Part shown: positions 1 through 8,752 of the stretch, piece after piece
Numbering within the stretch: the stretch's first letter is position 1
Layout of the letters: every line of letters starts with the position of its first letter
NCBI GenBank assembly: GCA_937894335.1
Contig: CALCRU010000001.1
Span: 1-49,174 of the forward strand
Source of the DNA: an uncultured Treponema sp.
GTDB lineage: Bacteria > Spirochaetota > Spirochaetia > Treponematales > Treponemataceae
Direction of reading: 5' to 3'
DNA length: 49,174 nt
Position numbers and translations under genes: made by a program
Notes under the pieces: generated by a model
Seen by the model: only the letters and a program-made list of their open reading frames with translations
What the model was told of the DNA's origin: nothing
Databases searched by the model: none

Positions 1-8
1 TGATTATT

Positions 9-47
9 CCCCATTTTACACCTCCGTGGGTGTCCTAATTTATGGGG
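9..47. repeat. nested inverted repeat at window edge
   Basis: An outer pair CCCCAT (9-14) / ATGGGG (42-47) encloses an inner hairpin ACACC (18-22) / GGTGT (29-33). It could be the terminator of a gene to the left or one of the nested intergenic hairpins seen elsewhere in the window. No T tract follows directly, so a classic terminator is not certain. Confidence 0.4.
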
Positions 48-116
48 TCAGTTCAGAAGACTTGTTTTTGCTCACTCTCCTTCAATGCGTCACTTGCGAC
101 TTTGTGGAGGTAGGGC

Positions 117-1323
117 GTGAACATAGCCTTTTTTACAGACGCCTATGCTCCTCGGGTAAACGGAGTTGCGGTTTCGGTGCAGTCCTATGCAAGGGAGTTG
201 TGCCGTCTGGGTCACAAGGCCTGCATTGTCTGCCCCAACTATGATGTTGCCGTTCGGGACATTTCCATAATTCCAGACTCAAAGGAAGCCTCTCTTCTTG
301 AGGTTCGCATTCCTGCATCTCGGGAAGTTTTCTCAAAAGAAGACAGGGCGGTAAGTCTTCTGTTTATAAAGAAAATGAATGCATGGCTTGACGGATGGAA
401 AGCCGATGCCGTTCATGTAAACACAGAATTTACCGTTGGCATTTTGGGGGTTCGCTATGCAAAGAGAAATTCAATTCCCCTGGTCTACACTTTTCATACC
501 TTGTGGGAAGACTATTTTGCAAACTACATACACATTCTGCCTCCTGCCATGCTCAGGTGGAGCGGTCGTCGTCTTGTAAAGGCTTTTCTTCGCCGTGCCG
601 ACGAAATAATCGTACCCACTGTGCAGATAAAGGAAACCGTAAGCCGCTACGGAATAGAAAGGGAAAGTTACATTCTTCCTACTGGCATTCCCGATTTTGT
701 GGCAGCCGACATTCCTCATGAAAAAGTTAAAGAATTTAAAATCCGCCTGTATGAGGAATTTCCAAATCTTGCTGGTAAGAAAATCCTTTTGTATGTGGGG
801 CGCATGGCAAAAGAAAAAAATCTTGACCTACTAATTTCTGTTCTGGAAACTGTAAAAAAAATAATTCCTCTGACGGCTCTGCTTTTTGTAGGTGGAGGAC
901 CTGAAGTTGAACCCCTTAAAAAACTGACGAAAGAAAAAAATCTTTCCGATTCTGTCGCTTTTGCCGGTTACCGAGAACGGGATGAACTTCCTTTTTTTTT
1001 ATCGGGTGTCCGATGTCTTTTCTTTTCCCAGCGTAACAGAAACTCAGGGACTTGTTACAGTGGAGGCCATGCTTTCAGGACTTCCTGTTGTTGCCGTTGG
1101 AGAAATGGGAACTGTAGACATAATGCAGGGAGACAAGGGCGGCTTTATGGTTCACGATGACCAAAATGAATTTTCTGAGCGGGTAGTGGAACTCCTGCAG
1201 AATGAATCCCTGTGGCAGAATAAATCCAAAGAGGCGTCTGAGTGGGGGCGCAGATGGCTCATTTCTTCCCTTACTCCAAAACTTGTAGAGCGCTACCGTA
1301 CGGCAATTGAATCTTTCCGCTGA
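117..1323 (+). pseudogene. GT4 glycosyltransferase, frameshifted at a T9 tract
   Basis: This is a family 4 retaining glycosyltransferase of the type that adds a sugar to diacylglycerol or another lipid. The N-terminal half opens with the usual NIAFFTDAYAPRVNGVA stretch, and the C-terminal half carries the GT4 nucleotide-sugar region (FPSVTETQGLVTVEAMLSGLPVV). The two halves are in different frames. The first frame runs from the GTG at 117, which has GGAGG at 106-110, and goes wrong at a run of nine T (992-1000). The second frame continues to the stop at 1323. Removing one T joins them into about 401 residues, a normal GT4 length. The cause may be a true mutation, a phase-variable tract or a sequencing error. 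The next gene is another lipid-type glycosyltransferase, which suggests a two-step glycolipid pathway at the inner membrane. Confidence 0.8.
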
Positions 1324-1335
1324 TGTAGGTATACT
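1307..1335 (+). promoter_or_regulatory. promoter for the GT28 gene
   Basis: TTGAAT (1307-1312), a 17-nt spacer and TATACT (1330-1335). Transcription should start near 1342, only about five bases before the ATG at 1347, so the leader is almost absent. The -35 lies inside the end of the preceding gene. Confidence 0.6.
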
Positions 1336-1346
1336 GACGGAATACT

Positions 1347-2489
1347 ATGAGACATTTTGTTTTGGTTTATCTTAATTCGGGTAACGGTCACCGCTCCCAA
1401 GCTATGGTTTTAAAGGAAGCTCTGGAAGAGGCGAACTCCGATGTAAAAGTAACTCTTCTGAACGGATTTGGAAAGCATAATTTTATCTGTCGCCTGCTCT
1501 TTGAGTCAGGCTATTCTTTCTCAAGCAATTATTTAGAAGGCTTGTGGGGACTTACTTACGATTTGGGCGGATTCAGATGGTTCCTTGCCCTTTCAATCAG
1601 ACTGATTATGCTAGTGTGCACTCCCTACCTAAAGAAGCAGCTTAAAAAACTAAACCCTACAGATGTAGTTAGTTTTCATTTTGCTATTACACTTCCTGTA
1701 CGCAGGGCCTTGCTAAGGAACGGACAGTTTCCGAACATTTCTGTGGTTGCCTGTGATCCCTTTACGGCACCCAGATCTTGGTTTTACGACAAAAGAGATG
1801 ACTTTGTAATTTATTCCGAAGAGGCAAAAAAAATTGCAATGGACTTTCGCGTTCCAGAAGAGCGCCTGCACATACTGCCTTTCCTGCTGAACAAAAGATT
1901 TAGGGAGCGTCCTTCAAAGGAGCAGATTGCTTCCCTCCGTTCAGAATTTGGATTTGATTTGAACAGGCCAGTCGTGCTTCTTGCTGGCGGAGGAGAAGGT
2001 CTTCCTGGTGCGGAAAAGATAGTGGAACTATGTGCAAAAAACAATGCGGATTTTTCTGTTGCCGTCGTATGCGGAAGAAACAAAACTTTGCAGACTCAAC
2101 TTGAGCTGGTAAAGAAAAATCACCCTCAGTTGGATCTTCATGTCTATGGATTTGTAAACTTTATGGACAGCCTTGTAAAACTGTGCGACATTGCCGTTAC
2201 CAAAGGCGGTCCTGCCTCTGTTTTGGAAGTTCTTGCAAGCGGAAAGCCCCTCATCATAAGCCACTACATTTACAATCAGGAACTGGGCAATATGCGTTAT
2301 GCCGTCAGAAACGGTGCAGGCTTTTTCATCCAAAAGCCAGAAGACATTTACGCAAAACTGGAAGAACTTCTTTCCGACTCTTCTCAGGTTGAACGCCTTA
2401 AGTCCAATGTGGAAAGTCTCATAGGCCAAGGAGAGGGCATAGATGTTTCCCGAACCGCCCGCTTCCTTTTGGATAAGCCTGTTCGCTAA
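1347..2489 (+). CDS. MurG/MGDG-synthase-like glycosyltransferase (GT28)
   Basis: A 380-residue protein of the GT28 group that includes MurG, plant MGDG synthase and Bacillus UgtP, enzymes that move a sugar from a nucleotide donor to undecaprenyl or diacylglycerol lipids. The N-terminal part shows the acceptor-side motif NSGNGHRSQA (residues 11-20). The C-terminal half has LLAGGGEGL near residue 210 and the donor-binding KGGPASVLEVLASGKP near 285-300. The true murG of this genome lies at 17985, so this copy is more likely a glycolipid synthase. It follows the broken GT4 gene by 23 bp but has its own promoter. The acceptor and sugar cannot be told from sequence. Confidence 0.8.
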   Translation: MRHFVLVYLNSGNGHRSQAMVLKEALEEANSDVKVTLLNGFGKHNFICRLLFESGYSFSSNYLEGLWGLTYDLGGFRWFLALSIRLIMLVCTPYLKKQLKKLNPTDVVSFHFAITLPVRRALLRNGQFPNISVVACDPFTAPRSWFYDKRDDFVIYSEEAKKIAMDFRVPEERLHILPFLLNKRFRERPSKEQIASLRSEFGFDLNRPVVLLAGGGEGLPGAEKIVELCAKNNADFSVAVVCGRNKTLQTQLELVKKNHPQLDLHVYGFVNFMDSLVKLCDIAVTKGGPASVLEVLASGKPLIISHYIYNQELGNMRYAVRNGAGFFIQKPEDIYAKLEELLSDSSQVERLKSNVESLIGQGEGIDVSRTARFLLDKPVR

Positions 2490-2499
2490 ATGCCTTGTC

Positions 2500-2528
2500 T
2501 TGCTTATGACGGTCAAAAGTAGTAGTAT
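2500..2528 (+). promoter_or_regulatory. promoter placing the start at the ATG (leaderless)
   Basis: TTGCTT (2500-2505), a 17-nt spacer and TAGTAT (2523-2528). Only six bases separate the -10 from the ATG at 2535, and no Shine-Dalgarno sequence is present, so the mRNA is predicted to begin at or within a base of the start codon. Confidence 0.6.
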
Positions 2529-2534
2529 AGCCTC

Positions 2535-4220
2535 ATGAAGAAAATTATCAGGTTTTGTTTTTTTGCATTGCTTTTTTCACTCCTAGCGTTGCCACTTTTT
2601 GCTTCTCCCCATGCAAAGCAGGATTTGGTTCCTGTGGGTCACTGGGTGTATGATGCCCTTACCGCACTTTCCATGGAAGAGGGACATGTTTCGTTAGCTG
2701 ACCAGGCTCCTATTTCGGTGGCGGAAGTAGATGCCCTTCTTTCTGAAGTTAATTATGAAAAACTTTCTGATGCAGGAAAAAACTGGTATGACAAGCTTGT
2801 GGAATGGCGGGGAGAGTCAAACTGGGCCCTTGCCTTCGGACACTTTTCCATTGGAGTTGCTCCTACATCCGCACTTGAAGTTTACGGAAAAACAGACAAG
2901 AGCATAGACTGGGCTTATGACCGCTACCAGAGACAGCATCTGCTTGATGTTCCCTTTAGAATACAGGCAGGAGATTTTGTAACCATGGAAATGCTTGTCG
3001 ATTTGGGAGCAAACAAAACAGCTTCCGACAGCAGCGAAAATTTTCTTAACATACCTGTGTCCCTGGATTTTTCAAAGGCCTTGTGGTTTGACACTAATTT
3101 TCCCCATTGGGCATATTTAAGCACTGGCTATCCTTTTACCGAAAGTGCAGGTCTTAATTTTCAGATGGGGCTTGGTTCTACAAATATTGGACGAAGCCTT
3201 ACTGGAAGCATGATTTGGAACTATAAGCTTACAGACCTTTCATTTGCTAACTTGGAATTTTATTCTCCCTCCTTTAGGTACAACATGAATGTTTCACAGT
3301 TTAATGTAAACAGGTATGTGTATTCCCACAGGTTTGACTTTAGGCTGTTCAAGAAATTTGAATTTTCAATTATGGAATCCCTTCTAGTTTATGCGCCTTT
3401 GGAACTGCGATTTTTAAATCCCTTTACAATACTTCACGGTCTGGCTCCATGGAGGGACTATCATCCTAATGAAGGTTGGGCAGAAGACCACATTATAATG
3501 GACATGACTTTAAAGTTTGTTTACACGCCGTTCAAATACACCCGCTTTTACTTTTACTATGCACAGACTGAAAATCAGATGCCTAATGAAGATTCTAACC
3601 GTCCTGCCGCAAGAGGTTTTCAGTGGGGTGGAGAAACATATATTCCCCTTGGTACGGGTTACATGCATGTATGGGCGGAAGGTTCATATGCAGACCCCTT
3701 CCTCTTTATGAAGGAGTCTCCAAGCTGGAGCTTGGTTCGCACATACACGGAACTTGTTGACGATTCCGAAACTTTTTACGAATGGTTTGCAAGCCCCTTT
3801 GGTCCAGACACTGTTACTGCCCAGTTGAATGTGGGCTACGAAGTTCCTCTGAACTGGTCTGTTACCCTGTCCTATCTTTTTGCCGCTAAGGGTGAGTTTT
3901 CTGGAACTGACGCCTTTGCCTCCTGCAACTGGGGAGGTTTGAAACTTCCCGAAACTATTACTGGTTGGGTTTATGAAATTTCTCCTGAGGCCGCCGCTAT
4001 GGTTGCCCCCCACGGAATTCCCGAATATGTAAACAGAATTTCAGTAAGGGGAGAATGGTATCCTTTTGAATGGCTTAAACTTGTGGCTCAGCCTTCCTTG
4101 ACATTTGTTGCCAACCACAATCACATTCAGGATAACTTTGCCTGTGGACTTGAGGGAATCATTTCTGCAAAAATAGAGTTTACAAAACTGTGGAAGCCTA
4201 AAGTCGTTCAGGTTGAGTAA
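2535..4220 (+). CDS. large outer-membrane beta-barrel-like protein
   Basis: A 561-residue exported protein with a signal peptide (MKKIIRF..LALPLFAS, cleavage near residue 24). An N-terminal segment after it (VPVGHWVYDALTALSMEEG) resembles the SLH-like leader of some porin and Wzi-type barrels. The rest is rich in alternating aromatic and polar residues, as expected of beta strands. It ends ..VVQVE instead of the terminal Phe common in barrel proteins, which weakens the barrel call. It precedes a second protein of the same size class and layout, and both may be related to treponemal surface porins or capsule-assembly-like barrels. No specific function can be read from the sequence. Confidence 0.65.
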   Translation: MKKIIRFCFFALLFSLLALPLFASPHAKQDLVPVGHWVYDALTALSMEEGHVSLADQAPISVAEVDALLSEVNYEKLSDAGKNWYDKLVEWRGESNWALAFGHFSIGVAPTSALEVYGKTDKSIDWAYDRYQRQHLLDVPFRIQAGDFVTMEMLVDLGANKTASDSSENFLNIPVSLDFSKALWFDTNFPHWAYLSTGYPFTESAGLNFQMGLGSTNIGRSLTGSMIWNYKLTDLSFANLEFYSPSFRYNMNVSQFNVNRYVYSHRFDFRLFKKFEFSIMESLLVYAPLELRFLNPFTILHGLAPWRDYHPNEGWAEDHIIMDMTLKFVYTPFKYTRFYFYYAQTENQMPNEDSNRPAARGFQWGGETYIPLGTGYMHVWAEGSYADPFLFMKESPSWSLVRTYTELVDDSETFYEWFASPFGPDTVTAQLNVGYEVPLNWSVTLSYLFAAKGEFSGTDAFASCNWGGLKLPETITGWVYEISPEAAAMVAPHGIPEYVNRISVRGEWYPFEWLKLVAQPSLTFVANHNHIQDNFACGLEGIISAKIEFTKLWKPKVVQVE

Positions 4221-4259
4221 ACCTATTTTATATAAATGCTTGATAAGGATTATAAAACC

Positions 4260-6077
4260 ATGTATCATTATTCCATGAGAAAATTTTTTGTTGCCCTTGC
4301 TTTTTTATCAGCCTTTACTTTTATTCCCCTGTTTGCCCAAGCAAGCGTTGATACCTCTCACAGGTTTTACCGTTACGCCCAGAGTTGGGAACTGCGGGGT
4401 CTTATTTCTGAAGTTCCTCCTCTGCGTCCTTATCCCCTTGCAAACATAAAGGCAATCCTTGAAACTGTTATGGAAAACGGTAACGAAGAAGATGTTGAAA
4501 TTGCAAAAGAATTGTGGGAAGAAGAAACGGGTAGGGCCTGGCATGCAACAGTCGGGGTAGAGGCCTCCTATAAACTTACTTCAAATGATGAGTCCTTAAG
4601 CAAAGATGATTTTCTTGTTGCTTTAACACCTGGCGTCTTTGGAGAATTTTCTCTTTTTAATGACTTTGTTTCTATGGGGTACGATTTTGCTCTCGATGGA
4701 TTTGCTCTTGGAGACAAGCACGGCTTTAATCCCCTTTATACAAAACGCCCTTACGACTATGCAGAAGATGCCGCAAAACTTGGTCCCTTTAAGACTTACA
4801 TAGACATTAATGATCTTATTTCTGTGGGAAAGACAAACATCTTTTTTCAGGGAGGACTTAGCCGTCGTGGTTACGGTCCCTTCCTGAGCGATGGCACCAT
4901 GATAGACGACTCTTCCATCCACGCTCCCAACTTTCAGCTGACATATATAAATCCTAGGTTTTCCTACACACAGATGATTTCGATTATTGCAGCCTCTACA
5001 TGTACGGGTCCTAGCGTCTGCACTTTTGACAAATACTTTGCCTTTCACGCAGTGGAATTAAATTTCTTTAACGGAAAGTTTTCTGTTGCCTATGTGGAGA
5101 ACACTATATTTGGCGAACGCTTTGATCCTTCCTATCTGCTTCCCGTTCCCTTTATGGCAATACAGACCTTGTACGATGCTGCCGACAATCTTCAGATGGG
5201 TCTTGTGTTCAAGTTCAAGCCGATAAAGGGACTTCAGTTTTCTGCAGAAGTTTATGTAGACGATATGGATGTAAACAACATCGTAAAGTTTAACTTTGAC
5301 ACTCGCAACAGGTTTAACTTTAGAGTTGGGGGAGTATATGCTCCTGAAAATTCAATCTGCTCTTTGGTGCAGTTTGACTACATGGCAATCATGCCCTTTA
5401 TGTACACCCACTGGCAGTACGAGTCTGCAACCTCTGGTCTTATTCCCGTTGGGCAGATAAACTATTCTGACTATACCCATTACGGAAACAACATAGCAAC
5501 AGCCCTTCCTCCAAACAGTGAGCGGGTCTACTTTAAAATTGACCTTACTCCCTTTAAAAACTTTAACCTGTCAATTTCCTCTGCATTTATTCGTCATGGA
5601 AATGTGGCGGAAAGTTTTACCGAAGAGGAGGCAATAACTTTCCTCCTTGCTGCTTCTGGGCAGTATTCTACGGACGGCAGTATATTTACCCACTCCATGT
5701 TTGAGAACGAAAACGGTACTTCCCTTAATGTCATTCCCACGGGACACTATCATTTGAATTACCTTACCCAGACCCACCAGATGTATGTGATTCAGGCTGG
5801 AATAGATGCTGACTATACTTTCTTTAGGGCAAAGTACGGCTCCCTTGCGGTTACCTTTAGCTACAACTTTGAGTGCATAATAAACAAGGGGGTGGACTCT
5901 CACCTGTATCCCGGTGGTTTAGTAACAGATAACAATGACGGAACTTATGCTGTTGAAGGCTGGGGCACCAGCAAGACTCAGGCGGAAGTTGTTCAGTACT
6001 TTAAAGACTCGTGGGCAGACAGTATGCGTAATGTGTTCAACAACTACTTTACCATTGGTATTAGGTATACTTTCTAA
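4260..6077 (+). CDS. large outer-membrane beta-barrel-like protein, second of pair
   Basis: About 605 residues from the ATG at 4260, which has AAGGA at 4245-4249. An in-frame ATG at 4236 and another at 4275 are alternatives. The signal peptide (RKFFVALAFLSAFTFIPLFAQA) follows the third of these. The mature protein begins with a helical SLH-like stretch (RFYRYAQSWELRGLISEVPPLRPYP), then many aromatic-rich strand-like segments, and ends IGIRYTF, with the C-terminal Phe typical of BAM-inserted barrels. It lies 39 bp after a protein of similar layout and 9 bp before thiI. The family is probably a Treponema surface barrel; the cargo or ligand is unknown. Confidence 0.65.
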   Translation: MYHYSMRKFFVALAFLSAFTFIPLFAQASVDTSHRFYRYAQSWELRGLISEVPPLRPYPLANIKAILETVMENGNEEDVEIAKELWEEETGRAWHATVGVEASYKLTSNDESLSKDDFLVALTPGVFGEFSLFNDFVSMGYDFALDGFALGDKHGFNPLYTKRPYDYAEDAAKLGPFKTYIDINDLISVGKTNIFFQGGLSRRGYGPFLSDGTMIDDSSIHAPNFQLTYINPRFSYTQMISIIAASTCTGPSVCTFDKYFAFHAVELNFFNGKFSVAYVENTIFGERFDPSYLLPVPFMAIQTLYDAADNLQMGLVFKFKPIKGLQFSAEVYVDDMDVNNIVKFNFDTRNRFNFRVGGVYAPENSICSLVQFDYMAIMPFMYTHWQYESATSGLIPVGQINYSDYTHYGNNIATALPPNSERVYFKIDLTPFKNFNLSISSAFIRHGNVAESFTEEEAITFLLAASGQYSTDGSIFTHSMFENENGTSLNVIPTGHYHLNYLTQTHQMYVIQAGIDADYTFFRAKYGSLAVTFSYNFECIINKGVDSHLYPGGLVTDNNDGTYAVEGWGTSKTQAEVVQYFKDSWADSMRNVFNNYFTIGIRYTF

Positions 6078-6086
6078 GGTGCTACT

Positions 6087-7295
6087 ATGAAAAAGACATC
6101 TCTTAATCCCCTTCACACCGAAACCTATCTTGGCAAGCTAGGGGAACTTACTCTTAAGGGCGGTAACATTCATGTGTTTGAGCGTCAGCTGGTAAGCAAT
6201 GTGCATTTTGCTCTTTCTGGTGTGGAGCATTCTGTATGGCTTCAGTCTGGACGACTTTATCTTGCTTGTCCTCCTGCTTCCTGTAAGGCTGTGGAATTTT
6301 GTCTTGACCACTTGATGGGAATTACCGGCTGGGCAAAGGTTTGCACCATAGAAAAAAATATAACTGCAATTCAGAAAGCGGTAAGGGACTTTGCTCTTCT
6401 TGCAAAAGAAAATGGTGCCCGTTCATTTAAAATTGAAGCCAAGAGGGAAGATAAGTCCTTTGAACTGAATTCCTATCAGATTTGTACCGAGGGAGCGTCT
6501 CTTGTTTTTGACACTGGTCTTTTGGCTGTAGATGTGCATCATCCTGATGTGGTGATTCATGTGGAAGTTCGTGACTCTTGCTATGTTTATAGTACGAGCA
6601 GAAAGACTTGCCGTGGTCTTCCTGTAGGAGTAAGCGGCAGGGCACTTCTTCTTTTAAGTGGAGGTCTTGATTCTCCTGTTGCGGGATGGCGCATGCTTGG
6701 CCGTGGCATGAAGGTTGAATGCTGTTACTTTCATTCGTATCCCTACACTTCGGTTGAGGCTCAGGAAAAAGTAGAAACCCTTGCTCGCCGTCTTGCCGAC
6801 TACGGTCTAGAAACCCACCTTAACATAATTCCCTTTACCGATGTTCAGATGCGTATAAAGTCAAAGGCCCCTCAGGCATATACTACTCTTATGCTCAGGG
6901 TTTGCATGATGAAGGTTGCAAATATGCTTTGCGAACGGATTGGAGCCGACTGCATTGTAACGGGCGAAAGCGTAGGGCAGGTTGCAAGCCAGACTGTGCA
7001 GAACCTTACTGTAACGGAACACTTTGCAAAGACCATGCTTCTTCGCCCCCTGTGTGGAATGGATAAGGAAGAGATTGTAGACATTGCCGTAAAAATTGGC
7101 ACTTACGAAACTTCAATTCTTCCCTACGAAGACTGTTGCGTCCTGTTCAGTCCCAAGCATCCTGTTCTTAGGGCGACTGTAGAAGAGGCTGAAGAAATAT
7201 ATGCTTCCCTTGAGGTGGACGAACTTATTCAGAAAAGTTTTGAAGAAAGGGAAATAAAGCGCTTTACCGTTCAAGACAGCATCAAAAACATTTAA
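6087..7295 (+). CDS. thiI: tRNA 4-thiouridine synthase ThiI
   Basis: ThiI moves sulfur from an IscS-type cysteine desulfurase to uridine 8 of tRNA and, in some bacteria, to the thiazole of thiamine. The 402-residue protein has an N-terminal ferredoxin-like and THUMP region (to about residue 165), the PP-loop SGGLDS (191-196) that binds ATP, the motif CYFHSYPYTS, and a cysteine-bearing EDCCVLFSPKHP near residue 350. The C-terminal rhodanese domain of E. coli ThiI is absent, as in many Firmicutes and spirochaetes. AAGG (6076-6079) lies six to seven bases before the ATG. It probably shares a transcript with the preceding barrel gene. Confidence 0.93.
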   Translation: MKKTSLNPLHTETYLGKLGELTLKGGNIHVFERQLVSNVHFALSGVEHSVWLQSGRLYLACPPASCKAVEFCLDHLMGITGWAKVCTIEKNITAIQKAVRDFALLAKENGARSFKIEAKREDKSFELNSYQICTEGASLVFDTGLLAVDVHHPDVVIHVEVRDSCYVYSTSRKTCRGLPVGVSGRALLLLSGGLDSPVAGWRMLGRGMKVECCYFHSYPYTSVEAQEKVETLARRLADYGLETHLNIIPFTDVQMRIKSKAPQAYTTLMLRVCMMKVANMLCERIGADCIVTGESVGQVASQTVQNLTVTEHFAKTMLLRPLCGMDKEEIVDIAVKIGTYETSILPYEDCCVLFSPKHPVLRATVEEAEEIYASLEVDELIQKSFEEREIKRFTVQDSIKNI

Positions 7296-7320
7296 CTGTG
7301 GCGTTCTTTACTCCGATATT
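7292..7320 (+). promoter_or_regulatory. promoter with -10 six bases before a GTG start
   Basis: TTAACT (7292-7297), a 17-nt spacer and GATATT (7315-7320), followed by six bases and the GTG at 7327. The purine run just before the GTG touches the start codon and cannot work as a Shine-Dalgarno, so a leaderless message is likely. Confidence 0.5.
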
Positions 7321-7326
7321 CAAAGG

Positions 7327-8502
7327 GTGAAACCGTCCTTTTTTTTGCGTAAGTTTTTTTCTTCTCTTTTTGTCATGCTGACAGTTTGCCTTTTTGCTAT
7401 GGGATCAGTTTATGCTCAGTCATCCGCTGGTGACTTGTCATCCGAAGAAGAACTTGTTCCCCTTGCCCTTGAAGGAATTTGGGAAAACTACAGCCGTTAT
7501 GTAATTTTTGATACTGGTTACCTTTCAAACAATGAAGGCGAAAGTTACATTCCCCAGATTGTGCTTAGAATGTTTTATCAGTGGTATAATGATCGTGCCG
7601 CAGAAAGCAGTGAATATACAGCTGACACAAATCGTGACCAAAACGATACCACCGACACTCCCGCTCAGGAAATGCTGGTGCGTTATGTTCCCCTTACTTA
7701 CGAATCTTATCCCTTGGAAAGCGGAATTACGACAGAACTTTCCAACGGAGACATTCTATATTCTTCAGGAGAAATGTCTGGCGCTTGGGACATTCAGATT
7801 GTATATCCCCCGTCAAAGACTGTCTATCATGTTCCTGTATGCGTCATTGGCAACAGGCTTTATCTTGATTTTGTAACGAAAAATCTTGGCACTATAAGCA
7901 TGGATTCTGATGACGATGAACTTATTATTGACGGTTACTGGAGAGACTGGGGGGAGGCAAGCGGAATCCTTATTAGTCCTCCTTACAACAAAACGGAACT
8001 GCTTTCATATTTTGTGTCAGGTTCTTCGGTCTATTATATACGCTACTGGCGGACTAACATGGAATTTGACAATGGGGCCATAGCTGTTTTTTCTGACGGA
8101 GAAGACAGCTTTGAAGTTCCAAAACATCTTAGGGCTCAGGGACAGGTTTACACATGCGTAAACGGAAGAGGTTCTAAAATCCGCAACATAACAAAAAGCA
8201 ATGCTCTGCCTGAGGAATACACATTAAATGAAGTGACTGTGGAACGGCACGGCTATGATGATGAAGGCAATGAGATTACATGGCTTGAAAAGGGGGCGAC
8301 AATTTGTGCCCTAGGAGAGCCTTACCTTACTCTTACTGACGGTACTCGCACCATAGAGCAGATTGTTGCTGAAGCAAATGCCAGAAAGAAACCTTTGCCA
8401 CCGCCGCTTTTTCCTCCCCACGGAATACTTGACTTTGACTGGTCCATTGTGGAACTGCCTCCTCAAAACTGGTTCAAGAGAAATGCGCAGTTGGGCAAGT
8501 GA
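7327..8502 (+). CDS. secreted protein of unknown function
   Basis: I do not recognise this family. The 391 residues start at a GTG with a basic, hydrophobic signal peptide (KPSFFLRKFF..MGSVYAQS, cleavage near residue 31). The mature part is acidic, with a Thr/Asp-rich linker near residue 100 and mixed beta-rich sequence after it. The C-terminus has a proline cluster (KKPLPPPLFPPHG) before DFDWSIVELPPQNW. There is no lipobox and no later membrane segment, so a periplasmic location is most likely. It has its own predicted promoter and ends at the first partial copy of the hairpin repeat. Confidence 0.6.
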   Translation: MKPSFFLRKFFSSLFVMLTVCLFAMGSVYAQSSAGDLSSEEELVPLALEGIWENYSRYVIFDTGYLSNNEGESYIPQIVLRMFYQWYNDRAAESSEYTADTNRDQNDTTDTPAQEMLVRYVPLTYESYPLESGITTELSNGDILYSSGEMSGAWDIQIVYPPSKTVYHVPVCVIGNRLYLDFVTKNLGTISMDSDDDELIIDGYWRDWGEASGILISPPYNKTELLSYFVSGSSVYYIRYWRTNMEFDNGAIAVFSDGEDSFEVPKHLRAQGQVYTCVNGRGSKIRNITKSNALPEEYTLNEVTVERHGYDDEGNEITWLEKGATICALGEPYLTLTDGTRTIEQIVAEANARKKPLPPPLFPPHGILDFDWSIVELPPQNWFKRNAQLGK

Positions 8503-8711
8503 GTTCCAAATTACATCCTTGAGTTCAAAATTACGTCCCTGTAATTTTGAACTCTCAAGAATTTGCTGCACAAATTCTTGCTTGTTTTTTTGCTAAGAGT
8601 TTGACGCGGCCTCCTTGAGTTCCAAATTACGTCCTTGTAATTTGGAACTCGCTAGAATTTGCTTTGCAAATTCTAGCTTGTGCTTTTTGCTAAGAGTTTG
8701 ACGCGGCCTCC
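8501..8711. repeat. tandem 96-bp hairpin repeat with compensatory changes
   Basis: Two full units (8521-8616 and 8617-8711) follow a 20-bp partial unit (8501-8520). Each unit has a 14-bp perfect hairpin (8521-8534/8541-8554; 8617-8630/8637-8650), then a 10-bp perfect hairpin (8556-8565/8571-8580; 8652-8661/8667-8676), then an identical 24-nt tail (8591-8614; 8688-8711). The arms differ between units by paired changes (A-T to C-G in stem 1, A-T to T-A in stem 2), so pairing is kept. It lies between convergent genes. A terminator role is possible for the T7 run after the second hairpin of unit 1, but the repeat as a whole is more than a terminator. Confidence 0.85.
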
Positions 8712-8752
8712 ATGACGCTCTCTTCTTTAGAGAGAGTTTGGGGCGAGTTTGA

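Noticed and set aside
8503..8752. CRISPR-like array at the tandem repeats
   Set aside because: Only two units, with the whole 96 bp repeated and no unique spacers; no cas genes nearby.
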